Assembly: GCA_949289215.1 (NCBI GenBank)
Contig: CASENC010000024.1
Location: 1-64,000 of the forward strand
Direction of reading: 5' to 3'
Origin: an uncultured Bacteroidales bacterium
GTDB taxonomy: Bacteria > Bacteroidota > Bacteroidia > Bacteroidales > Muribaculaceae
DNA length: 64,000 nucleotides
The stretch's first letter is position 1. Each line of letters opens with the position of its first letter. Made by a program: the position numbers and the translations under genes. Positions 18,208 to 26,211 of this stretch are shown here, piece by piece. The notes under the pieces were generated by a model, which saw only the letters and a program-made list of their open reading frames with translations, was not told the DNA's origin and did no database searches.

Positions 18208-18759
18208 TTACTTTTTCGACAGATTGAAATTGTATTTGAGAGAACTGGGTATATGCACATCTTCTCCATCCGACGTGATGCTTTTCAGCAATAATTCAAA
18301 TGTCATCGAATTGCTCATGCCATTGTAATTTCCTCGCTTAGTTGTATAAAAAACGACATTCACATCGTGTATCGCCCCACCATATTCGATTTCAAATGCA
18401 AGCACAGGCAATTCCATTTCAATGAACATATTCAACCCGAATATTTCAGCAGTATAGCCAATGATGTATTCTTGTGACGGCAACGAAGCCATAGCTTCCT
18501 CGAAATCACTTTCGGGGACTACAATTTTTACAATTGAATCCACAGGGAAATCACTTATGGATATCTTATCATCCACAGCCGCCATGATTGCCAACGGTTC
18601 CCCCTGTCCAACGGACAAAGTTCCATTAAAATCCCCTTTCACGCTATCGGCCGTCAGCGGTTCAACCTGAATTTCTTCATCATCACTGCAAGCAGCCATA
18701 GTAAAAGCAAATATGCACAGCGTAATCGCCACTGCCACAAAACCTTTGATTTTCTTCAT
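18208..18759 (-). CDS. DUF4840-type lipoprotein
   Basis: 183 residues with a lipoprotein signal peptide ending in AAC; Cys24 is the lipidated residue and SDDEE follows it, the acidic run that favours surface export of Bacteroidetes lipoproteins. The rest (VKGDFNGTLSVG, then beta-rich sequence ending YNFNLSKK) looks like a single DUF4840 domain; function unknown. It lies between the NigD-like gene and the sigma gene, same strand, 141 bases before the latter. Confidence 0.75.
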   Translation of the reverse strand: MKKIKGFVAVAITLCIFAFTMAACSDDEEIQVEPLTADSVKGDFNGTLSVGQGEPLAIMAAVDDKISISDFPVDSIVKIVVPESDFEEAMASLPSQEYIIGYTAEIFGLNMFIEMELPVLAFEIEYGGAIHDVNVVFYTTKRGNYNGMSNSMTFELLLKSITSDGEDVHIPSSLKYNFNLSKK

Positions 18760-18854
18760 CTTTTAAATCTAATCCTATTTTTTCTTATTTAATAATATCG
18801 TCCACGGGGAATGATGCATTATTCACCATCGGCACTGCACAATTGAATAAAAAA

Positions 18855-19610
18855 TCAATCTACATCCAACAGAAGTGTCTGCACTTCGATAGGCATATCG
18901 GTCACATTTCCCGAACTGCGACGTGTACAATAGTCAAACGTCGTTGACTTGTCGGCAGTGTACCCTTTCCACTTCAGTGTCAGCTTGACGATTTCACCAT
19001 TTGTATCGGGCAGCTCACCCAGGTTAAATGCAACCATACCGTCGGTCTCTATACCCGATACATCGCCCTTGGCATCATGCCGAAGTTCTACCGTGTATGG
19101 GTCGTTCTCATCAACCCCTGTCAAAAGGTGCACATAGTGTATATGACCGGTGCGGTTAGACAACGTGCGGAAACGCAATGTCAAATATCCGTCCTCGGCT
19201 ATGGTAACCCAGTCGTTCACAATCTCGATGGGGTCGTTGCCATAAGTCTCGTCATTCAAGTCGCCGAGCGTAGGCACAGTCGATTTGGTACGGATACTGT
19301 CAATCCAGTTTACATATACGTTACGCGAATTGACGGTATAACTGTCCATGTAAGTGAAATTCGTCAAGGCTCTCACCTCCTTGCCATCGAAGATTGTACT
19401 TTTCACATTAACCGGATTCAGCGTCGTATTGTCGTCGAGCTGGAAATAACAACTGTCGTCTCCCACATGTTTAACTGTAACAAGTGCATTTGCCCCCATA
19501 TATCCCGACAGATAATACGCATCATTGTCATCATCGTCACACGATATCACCGACATCGACAGCAAACCTGCCGAAACAATCGATAATAATAATTTAGCAT
19601 TCTTTTTCAT
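18855..19610 (-). CDS. NigD-like surface lipoprotein
   Basis: 251 residues. Lipoprotein signal peptide with Cys24 followed by DDDDND, an export signal for the cell surface. The mature part matches the NigD family: an N-terminal OB-like strand set (LVTVKHVGDDSCYFQLDDNTTL), then a C-terminal beta domain with EDGYLTLRFRTL and LTLKWKGYTADKSTTFDYCTR. In the B. thetaiotaomicron Dma/Das system a NigD protein belongs to the regulon (from memory of published work), which makes its place here, upstream of a sigma/Dma pair, meaningful. Confidence 0.85.
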   Translation of the reverse strand: MKKNAKLLLSIVSAGLLSMSVISCDDDDNDAYYLSGYMGANALVTVKHVGDDSCYFQLDDNTTLNPVNVKSTIFDGKEVRALTNFTYMDSYTVNSRNVYVNWIDSIRTKSTVPTLGDLNDETYGNDPIEIVNDWVTIAEDGYLTLRFRTLSNRTGHIHYVHLLTGVDENDPYTVELRHDAKGDVSGIETDGMVAFNLGELPDTNGEIVKLTLKWKGYTADKSTTFDYCTRRSSGNVTDMPIEVQTLLLDVD

Positions 19611-19711
19611 CGTCTTTTCTCATTAATTGTTTATTCAATAAACCACAAAACGATGAAACCTTGCACACGTAGCCGGACATTTAACACACATTAACCCCTT
19701 GACGAAATAAA

Positions 19712-19750
19712 ACACGGGTGCACCAAACTTTGCAATTGGTGCACCCGTGT
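19712..19750 (-). terminator. Intrinsic terminator after rplS
   Basis: A perfect 15-bp stem (19712-19726 with 19736-19750) and 9-base loop, followed on the minus strand by TTTTATTTC. It lies 30 bases after the rplS stop and separates the ribosomal operon from the NigD-like gene. Confidence 0.85.
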
Positions 19751-19780
19751 ATTTTATACGTATAAGTATGACTTGCCTTT

Positions 19781-20149
19781 TTACTTTGCAGTTGCAGCAG
19801 TATTGACACGACGCTCCTTGATACGAGCCTTCTTGCCGGTCAAGCCACGAAGGTAATACAATTTTGCACGACGCACTTTACCGTACTTGTTGATTTCAAC
19901 ACTGTCGATGAACGGAGAATCCATCGGGAAGATACGTTCAACACCAATGTTGTCGCTCATCTTCCTTACGGTGAAACGCTTCTTGTTGCCCTCACCGGTT
20001 ATGCGGATTACAACACCGCGGTATTGCTGTACACGCTCCTTGTTGCCTTCCTTAATTCTATAAGAAACTGTTATAGTGTCTCCCGGACGGAATGCGGGGA
20101 GTTCTTTTCCGCTTTCAAAAGCCTTTTCTACAACTTTAATTAAATCCAT
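19781..20149 (-). CDS. rplS: 50S ribosomal protein L19
   Basis: 122 residues, full length, with the L19 marks [29 protein letters not shown] (in outline, residues 21-48), [15 protein letters not shown] and [24 protein letters not shown]19 sits at the 30S-50S interface. It follows rplT by about 150 bases on the same strand; in many bacteria rplS instead follows trmD, so the position next to the L35-L20 genes is a lineage feature. Confidence 0.97.
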   Translation of the reverse strand: MDLIKVVEKAFESGKELPAFRPGDTITVSYRIKEGNKERVQQYRGVVIRITGEGNKKRFTVRKMSDNIGVERIFPMDSPFIDSVEINKYGKVRRAKLYYLRGLTGKKARIKERRVNTAATAK

Positions 20150-20296
20150 TGCTGTCTATTATTTCATTGCCGCGCAATATTAACAAGCAGCCCGGAACAT
20201 ACATCCATGTCTTGCCAGAGATTGCGAAACAACATAATGTTAATATTTAAGTTTTATTCTCTGAGATGGCTATTTTTCAATTGGTTCTCACACCGA

Positions 20297-20653
20297 TTAA
20301 GCAACCGGAGCCTTAACCTTGTCAACAATAGCCTTGAAAGCCTCGGGATTGTTCATAGCCAAATCGGCAAGCACCTTGCGGTTGATTTCAATTCCGGCTT
20401 TGTGCAAAAGTCCCATCAATTGAGAATACGAAAGGCCTTCCAAGCGGGCAGCAGCATTGATACGCTGTATCCACAATGCGCGGAAGTTGCGTTTCTTGTT
20501 CTTGCGATCGCGGTAGGCGTATGTTTGACCTTTTTCCCATGTATTTTTGGCAACGGTCCAAACATTCTTGCGAGCGCCATAATTTCCCTTTGTAAGTTTT
20601 AAAATCTTCTTCCTACGTGCTCTTGAAGCTACATGATTTACTGATCTTGGCAT
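20297..20653 (-). CDS. rplT: 50S ribosomal protein L20
   Basis: 118 residues, near the usual length. [20 protein letters not shown] at the N-terminus, [42 protein letters not shown] and [24 protein letters not shown] are all classic L20. Early 23S rRNA-binding assembly protein; in other phyla it also represses its own operon. It follows rpmI by 118 bases. Confidence 0.98.
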   Translation of the reverse strand: MPRSVNHVASRARRKKILKLTKGNYGARKNVWTVAKNTWEKGQTYAYRDRKNKKRNFRALWIQRINAAARLEGLSYSQLMGLLHKAGIEINRKVLADLAMNNPEAFKAIVDKVKAPVA

Positions 20654-20771
20654 TTTAATAATGTTTTTGAATGTCAGCGGCTTTTATGCTCTTTTTTTGT
20701 GCTGAGACATTCGGTTAATAAATGAAACTGATTTCTAAAAGAATAACTGTTTACTTTGCACCACCGTGGCA

Positions 20772-20969
20772 TTACTTCATTGCAAGCAACTTCTTCACAT
20801 TAGAGTGGTCGGCTGTAGCAATTTCTGCGAAGTAACCAAGGTTTCTCTTGCGTTTCTTCGATTTCTTGGTCAAGATGTGGCTTTTGTAAGCATGTTTTCT
20901 CTTGATTTTACCTGATCCGGTAAGGGCGAACCTCTTTTTGGCACCGGAGTTAGTCTTAAGCTTTGGCAT
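20772..20969 (-). CDS. rpmI: 50S ribosomal protein L35
   Basis: 65 residues starting [21 protein letters not shown], the standard L35 start. The open frame runs 19 codons further upstream, but that extension lies in the leader hairpin and is not conserved sequence. Very basic, ends [10 protein letters not shown]. Part of the universal thrS-infC-rpmI-rplT order. Confidence 0.97.
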   Translation of the reverse strand: MPKLKTNSGAKKRFALTGSGKIKRKHAYKSHILTKKSKKRKRNLGYFAEIATADHSNVKKLLAMK

Positions 20970-21003
20970 TTTTCCTTTACTTTTTAATTTATTTATATTA
21001 ACA

Positions 21004-21032
21004 GGGGCATGGCACTTACAAGCCATGCGCCC
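21004..21032 (-). promoter_or_regulatory. Leader hairpin before rpmI
   Basis: In the 125-base gap between infC and rpmI the minus strand can fold GGGCGCATGGCTT / GTGCCATGCCCC into a strong stem 35 bases before the L35 start. The position is that of the L20-responsive leader known in other phyla. There is no good T-run, so control of translation is more likely than termination; the link to L20 is inference. Confidence 0.4.
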
Positions 21033-21094
21033 TTTGTTTTTATCAAATGTGTGAATATGCCACTTTTAAGTCTCACGAAACGGCAATTCCACCG

Positions 21095-21694
21095 TCACTT
21101 CGTTTTCTTGGGAGTAAGCAATATCGTCATTCGCTTCCCTTCAAGAATAGGCATCTGCTCCACCTTTCCAAGCTCTTCAAGATCGTTGGCGAAACGCAAC
21201 AAGAGCACTTCACCCTGTTCCTTGAAAAGTATCGAGCGGCCGCGGAAGAAGACATATGCCTTCACTTTTGCCCCTTCTTTAAGGAACTCCATGGCGTGCT
21301 TCAACTTAAAGTTGTAGTCGTGGTCGTCGGTTTGCGGCCCGAAACGTATCTCCTTCACCACAACCTTCGTTGATTTGGCCTTCTGCTCTTTCAGCCTTTT
21401 CCGTTGCTGGTACATGAATTTTTGGTAATCCAGCACACGGCACACAGGCGGATTGGCGTTAGGCGAAATTTCAATCAGGTCGAGACCTTGTTCATCGGCT
21501 ATTTTCATAGCCTCGGCAATGGGATAGACACCCTGCTCCACATTGTCACCCACGAGCCTTACCTCTTTAGCGGTAATTTCATCATTAATGGCGTGCGAGT
21601 CTTTGTCCTTGTCTCCTTTCCTTGCGCCCTTTGCCTGCGCGTTGTTATCGCTGTTTGGCTTTCTCGGGCCTGTCCATGACGGTTTTTTATCCAT
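21095..21694 (-). CDS. infC: Translation initiation factor IF-3
   Basis: 199 residues. Binds 30S and checks initiator tRNA and start codon. A 35-residue charged N-terminal extension ([19 protein letters not shown]) precedes the N-domain ([35 protein letters not shown]), the basic linker ([14 protein letters not shown]) and the C-domain ([40 protein letters not shown]). Starts with ATG here, not the AUU of E. coli. 9 bases after thrS. Confidence 0.97.
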   Translation of the reverse strand: MDKKPSWTGPRKPNSDNNAQAKGARKGDKDKDSHAINDEITAKEVRLVGDNVEQGVYPIAEAMKIADEQGLDLIEISPNANPPVCRVLDYQKFMYQQRKRLKEQKAKSTKVVVKEIRFGPQTDDHDYNFKLKHAMEFLKEGAKVKAYVFFRGRSILFKEQGEVLLLRFANDLEELGKVEQMPILEGKRMTILLTPKKTK

Positions 21695-21703
21695 TCAGTT
21701 AAC

Positions 21704-23641
21704 TTAAAAGTTTGTCATCTTCTCAATTTCTCGAGCAAAATCGTCTGCAAAGGTAGTAATTTTTTGCGAACCTTTATCACCTTCGCCCTGTTTTCTCACA
21801 GAAACTTCTTCATTTTGTGCTTCTTTCTCCCCTACTACGAGCAAATAAGGTATTCTCTTAAGCTCGTTGTCGCGGATTTTCTTGCCAATTTTTTCATTTC
21901 TGTCATCGACAAAGGCGCGAATATCTTTTTCCGACAAAATTTTCACTACCTTCCGGGCATAGTCGTTGTATTTCTCGCTGATAGGCAATACTACCACCTG
22001 GTCGGGGGCAAGCCACAACGGCAAGCGGCCTGCGGTATGCTCAAGCAACACGGCCACAAAACGTTCCATCGAGCCGAACGGTGCACGGTGAATCATGATA
22101 GGACGGTGCTTTTGGTTGTCGGCACCTGTATATTCAAGGCCGAACCGCTCGGGCAGGTTGTAGTCAACCTGGATTGTTCCAAGCTGCCAGCGGCGACCTA
22201 TGGCATCCTTTACCATAAAGTCGAGCTTAGGTCCGTAGAATGCGGCTTCACCTACCACTTTCTTGGCAGGCAGGCCTTTTTCTTCGCAAGCCTCGACTAT
22301 GGCACGCTCGGCTTTTTCCCAATTTTCATCGGTTCCCACATATTTTTCCTTGTTATTCGGGTCGCGCAACGAAATTTGAGCCTCATAGTTGTCGAAGTGC
22401 AAGGCCTTGAAGATATAGAATATAATATCCATAACCTTCAAGAATTCGTCCTTAAGCTGGTCGGGGGTACAGAAGATATGGGCATCGTCCTGCGTAAAGC
22501 CGCGCACACGCGTCAATCCGTGAAGCTCACCACTCTGCTCATAACGGTAAACCGTACCAAACTCGGCATAGCGCAACGGCAGATCCTTATATGAACGCGG
22601 CGACACCTTGTAGATTTCGCAGTGGTGAGGGCAGTTCATCGGCTTCAAGAAATATTCTTCACCTTCTTCAGGCGTATGAATAGGCTGGAACGAGTCTTTC
22701 CCGTATTTTGCATAGTGGCCCGAAGTCACATAAAGCATCTTGTTGCCTATGTGTGGGGTTATAACTTGCAAATAGCCGTAACGCTTCTGGATTTTGCGCA
22801 AGAATTGCTCCAGGCGGTCGCGCAATGCAGCTCCCTTAGGCAACCACAAAGGCAACCCCGGGCCTACATTGGCCGAGAAAGCAAACAATTCCATCTCCTT
22901 GCCCAATTTGCGATGGTCGCGCTTCTTGGCCTCCTCAAGCAATGCAAGATACTCGTCAAGCATCTTCTTCTTTGGGAAAGTGATGGCATACACGCGCAAC
23001 ATTTGCTTGCGCTTCTCATCACCGCGCCAGTAGGCACCGGCAAGCGACAGTACCTTTATAGCCTTTATCTTGCCCGTGCTTGGCAAGTGCGGACCGCGGC
23101 AAAGGTCGGTGAAATTACCTTGAGTGTATGTGGTTATATGACCATCTTCAAGGTCATTGATAAGTTCGCATTTATAAGTCTCGCCACGATCACCGAAGTA
23201 TTTTAATGCATCGGCTTTTGAAATGTCGCGGCGCACCACAGCCTCGTCTTTGGCGGCAAGTTCGGCCATCTTGGCCTCGATTTTCGGGAACTCGGCACTT
23301 GTTATCACGTTGTCGCCCGGATCGATGTCGTAATAGAAACCGTTTTCGATGGCTGGGCCGATGCCGAATTGCACACCCTTGTAAAGTTCTTGCAATGCCT
23401 CGGCAAGCAAGTGAGCCGATGTGTGCCAATAGGCGTGCTTGCCTTCAGGGTCGTCCCACTTGAACAGTTTTATCTCGCCATCGTTACAAATTGGCCTTGA
23501 GATATCCCATTCCTCGCCATTAAACGTAGCGGCAAGCACGTCTTGCGCAAACCGCTGGCTGATGCTCTCCGCAATCCCAAGGGGCGTGATGCCGCTCTCG
23601 AATTGCTTTACACTTCCGTCTGGAAAAGTAATGTTTATCAT
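21704..23641 (-). CDS. thrS: Threonine--tRNA ligase
   Basis: 645 residues, full class II enzyme: TGS domain (1-62), editing domain with [11 protein letters not shown] (about 73-83), catalytic core with NCPHHCEIY (zinc Cys) and [14 protein letters not shown] (motif 2), [11 protein letters not shown] (motif 3), and a C-terminal anticodon-binding domain ([17 protein letters not shown]). First gene of the thrS-infC-rpmI-rplT-rplS group; -7 box 59 bases upstream. Confidence 0.98.
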   Translation of the reverse strand: MINITFPDGSVKQFESGITPLGIAESISQRFAQDVLAATFNGEEWDISRPICNDGEIKLFKWDDPEGKHAYWHTSAHLLAEALQELYKGVQFGIGPAIENGFYYDIDPGDNVITSAEFPKIEAKMAELAAKDEAVVRRDISKADALKYFGDRGETYKCELINDLEDGHITTYTQGNFTDLCRGPHLPSTGKIKAIKVLSLAGAYWRGDEKRKQMLRVYAITFPKKKMLDEYLALLEEAKKRDHRKLGKEMELFAFSANVGPGLPLWLPKGAALRDRLEQFLRKIQKRYGYLQVITPHIGNKMLYVTSGHYAKYGKDSFQPIHTPEEGEEYFLKPMNCPHHCEIYKVSPRSYKDLPLRYAEFGTVYRYEQSGELHGLTRVRGFTQDDAHIFCTPDQLKDEFLKVMDIIFYIFKALHFDNYEAQISLRDPNNKEKYVGTDENWEKAERAIVEACEEKGLPAKKVVGEAAFYGPKLDFMVKDAIGRRWQLGTIQVDYNLPERFGLEYTGADNQKHRPIMIHRAPFGSMERFVAVLLEHTAGRLPLWLAPDQVVVLPISEKYNDYARKVVKILSEKDIRAFVDDRNEKIGKKIRDNELKRIPYLLVVGEKEAQNEEVSVRKQGEGDKGSQKITTFADDFAREIEKMTNF

Positions 23642-23699
23642 AAGTTGTTATATTTTTCGCTGTGCCATACAACAACACAGCATTCGTTTAAATCGACCG

Positions 23700-23707
23700 C
23701 AAATTTA
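23700..23707 (-). promoter_or_regulatory. Promoter -7 box of thrS
   Basis: Minus strand TAAATTTG, a TAnnTTTG match, 59 bases before the thrS ATG. The corA promoter points the other way about 80 bases to the right. Confidence 0.55.
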
Positions 23708-23783
23708 TAAATTTATTCAAAACATTTGCAGCTATCGGGATTTTTTTTGCCACGTATGCCAGCAATTTTTTGAATAATAAGCC

Positions 23784-23791
23784 TACATTTG
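23784..23791 (+). promoter_or_regulatory. Promoter -7 box of corA
   Basis: TACATTTG matches TAnnTTTG. The distance to the ATG at 23834 (42 bases) favours that start over an in-frame alternative codon that would lie inside the box. Confidence 0.5.
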
Positions 23792-23833
23792 CAAGTGGCA
23801 ATGCGACTATTCGCATGGATATACACAACCGAT

Positions 23834-24223
23834 ATGAAAAAATACTTATATTGCGAAAATGGTTTCGATGAAAAGGCCGAATATACCCCCGGCTGCTGGA
23901 CGAGCGTAGAATACCCCGACAACAGCGACATAGATTTCCTGACCCAGGTGCTGAACATTCCCGAATCGTTCATAGAAGACATTGCCGACACCGACGAACG
24001 CCCGCGCATCGAAGCCGAGGATGCGTGGTTGCTGACAATCTTGCACATTCCTATCGACAGCCAGCAGACCGACATACCATTCATAACCATCCCGCTGGGC
24101 ATTATCACAGCCAAGAACGCTATGGTTACAGTATGCTTTCATCATACGAAATTCATATCCGACTTCATCCAGTATTCCCGGCACAAAAACATTTCGATAA
24201 AGGACAACACCGACCTGAACTAT
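23834..24223 (+). pseudogene. corA: CorA magnesium transporter, N-terminal part, interrupted
   Basis: The first 130 codons of a CorA-type Mg2+/Co2+ channel: KKYLYCENGFDEKAEY, the FIEDIADTDERPRIEAEDAWLLTILHIP segment (cytosolic alpha/beta domain) and the following strands, up to DNTDLNY. At 24224 the insertion sequence begins; the frame reads 8 codons into it and stops at 24250. The rest of the gene is at 25646-26180. No other damage is visible in this half, so the insertion looks recent. Confidence 0.9.
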
Positions 24224-24287
24224 GGGTCAGTAGAAAAACAGTGGGGATAAATTTGTTAGATTGATTAATACTCCTTTATTTTGTAGA

Positions 24288-24674
24288 ATGGAAAATGATT
24301 ATTTGAATATGTTGGCCTGTATCGTGCTGCCAAGCCAGATATTGGATTACTTTTCGATAGTGGGCATTGAGCAAACCTCCAATGAGATACACATCAGCCT
24401 GGACGAGAAGATGAATCCGGAACTAAGCGAGGACGTGCACTTTGAGTCCAAGGGGTTCATGGAAGCGGTAAGCGTGACGGACTTCCCGATACGCGACCAT
24501 AAAGTGATTCTGAAGATACGACGCAGGCGTTGGACAGACACACGCACGGGCAAGAGTTTCAGCATACCGATAGACCTTGACATCGTGGCCAAGGGCACCC
24601 GTTACTCCAAGGAATTTGGAGCTTTTTTAAAAGAGACGTATGGAGACGTTCCCCGTGACCTGCCATACGCTTGA
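24288..24674 (+). CDS. ISAon1-like transposase N-terminal region protein (orfA)
   Basis: 128 residues beginning MENDYLNMLACIVLPSQIL. It carries no catalytic motif; its RRRRWTDTRTGKSFSIPID segment resembles the HTH/zinc-like N-terminal DNA-binding part that ISL3-type transposases carry in one chain. In this element family it is encoded apart and overlaps the next ORF by 35 bases. The frame is open 9 codons further upstream; the ATG at 24288 is preferred because the extension is not typical. Confidence 0.75.
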   Translation: MENDYLNMLACIVLPSQILDYFSIVGIEQTSNEIHISLDEKMNPELSEDVHFESKGFMEAVSVTDFPIRDHKVILKIRRRRWTDTRTGKSFSIPIDLDIVAKGTRYSKEFGAFLKETYGDVPRDLPYA

Positions 24675-25631
24675 GGAGTTTTATCACATAGACTGTCACA
24701 CGTTCGAGAAACAATACAAGGAAGCGCTGAGCGGTTTCAGGCAATGGGATCAATTGGAACATGCAGACGAGTGGCTGCTGTTTCCCGGAAACATCGGCCC
24801 GCGTCTTGCCATCGACGAGTCCTCGCTCTCCAACGGCGAGCTATACACGTTCGTGACCAACCGTGATGCCCGTACACGGGACAATCCTTGGTTGCCGTCG
24901 TTGCAGGCACAAAAGCGGAGGATGTGATCGCTGTCTTAAAGCGTATAGACGAGGAACGTCGCAATGCTGTCGAGGAGATCACGCTTGACCTGTCGGATTC
25001 CATGCGCAAGATTGTCCGGAAGGTATTCCCAAAAGCGAGCCGCGTCATCGACCGTTTTCATATCCAGAAGCTGGCTTGCGAAGCCGTGCAGGAGCTGCGC
25101 GTCAAGCACCGCTGGGATGCCATACAGCAGGCTAACGATGAGATGGAGGAGGCCAAACAAAAGGGCAAGGAGTATACTCCGTACAGATTCCCCAATGGCG
25201 ACACCCGTAAGGAACTGCTTATACGCTCACGCTACCTGTTGTTCAAGTCCGCCGACAAATGGACCGACAGGCAGAAGCAAAGGGCCGCGATACTGTTTGA
25301 GCAGTACCCGGACATCAAGACGGCATACGGATTGTGCCATTCCCTGCGGATGATCTTTGCCAAAAACACGGTCAAGGATGCCGCACGTCTGTCCATGGCA
25401 CGCTGGTACAACAAGGTGGAAGAAGCCGGATTTCACTCATTTAACGTCATAGCCGCTACCTTCTATGAGCATTATGATGAAATACTGAACTTCTACAACA
25501 ACCGTTCGTCCAATGCGATGGCTGAGTCTTTCAACGCTAAAATCAAACTCTTCAGGGCAAACCTCAGAGGAGTTGCCGACAAGAAGTTCTTCTTGTTCCG
25601 TATCGCAAACCTATATGCCTATCCCCACTAA
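24640..25631 (+). pseudogene. ISAon1-like transposase (orfB), frameshifted
   Basis: The DDE transposase is split between two frames. 24640-24870 encodes METFPVTCHTLEEFYHIDC.. up to the first catalytic Asp (LAIDESSLSNGELYTF); from about 24876 the homology continues in the -1 frame: LVAVVAGTKAEDV, then DLSDSMRKIVRKVFP..VIDRFHIQKL (second Asp region) and SSNAMAESFNAKIKLFR (Glu region). A single-base loss near 24871-24880 explains it. No slippery heptamer is present there, so I read it as a mutation, not programmed frameshifting; a sequencing error is possible. Confidence 0.8.
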
Positions 25632-25645
25632 AAATCTACTGCCCC

Positions 25646-26180
25646 TATACTATACTTCTCCACCGAATGTTTCTTGAAACGCCTAAGGCAAATCAACCAG
25701 TTTGTCAACGCCGCCGAAAAAGACTTGGAAAAAAGCATACGGAATGAAGACTTGCTTAAATTGATGAACATACAGAAGTCGCTGGTATATTTCAACACTT
25801 CAATACACGGCAACGAGGTAGTGGCCGAACGGCTTAAAGACCATTTTCCGGGAAATGGCGAACTTGACACGGCTCTGCTCGAAGACGCGACCATAGAACT
25901 CGAACAGGCCAGCAACACTGTGACAATATACAGCGAATTGCTTACCGGCACCATGGACACATTTGCGTCAATCATTTCAAACAATGTGAACGCCATCATG
26001 AAACGGATGACAAGCCTCTCGATAACCCTTGCCATTCCCACGCTGATAGCCAGCTTTTACGGCATGAACGTCAACATAAATATAGGCGAGTCGCCCTATG
26101 CCTTTACCTTGATAATATTGCTTTCGGCTGCCATATCGACCATCACGTTCATATTGTTCCGCAAAATAAAATGGTTCTGA
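25646..26180 (+). pseudogene. corA: CorA magnesium transporter, C-terminal part, interrupted
   Basis: Continues corA after the insertion: ILYFSTECFLKRLRQINQ, the long stalk helix (AAEKDLEKSIRNEDLLKLMNIQKSL), and the two C-terminal membrane helices with the pore signature YGMN (FYGMNVNINI) between them, ending FILFRKIKWF. About 178 codons, all intact. The reading frame differs from that of the N-terminal half, so no read-through product can be made. A protein started internally would lack the cytosolic domain. Confidence 0.9.
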
Positions 26181-26211
26181 CCATCGAAACAGCGGCAAGC
26201 GTGCAGCAAGA

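Larger units (their letters stand above)
24224..25645. mobile_element. Insertion sequence, ISAon1-like two-ORF element (1422 bp) inside corA
   Basis: Terminal inverted repeats of 26 bp are at 24224-24249 and 25620-25645, identical at 20 of 26 positions (GGGTCAGTAG and GTGGGGATA ends). Inside are a small N-terminal transposase ORF and a larger DDE transposase of the ISL3-like fold. The repeats begin directly after the last intact corA codon. I could not find a clean target duplication: ACTAT occurs at 24219-24223 and again at 25649-25653, the latter 3 bases outside the right end. The transposase gene is frameshifted, so the copy is probably immobile. Confidence 0.88.

Noticed and set aside
24850..24900. 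Programmed -1 frameshift in the transposase
   Set aside because: No slippery heptamer or downstream structure at the frame change; this element family already separates its two ORFs, so a mutation is more likely.
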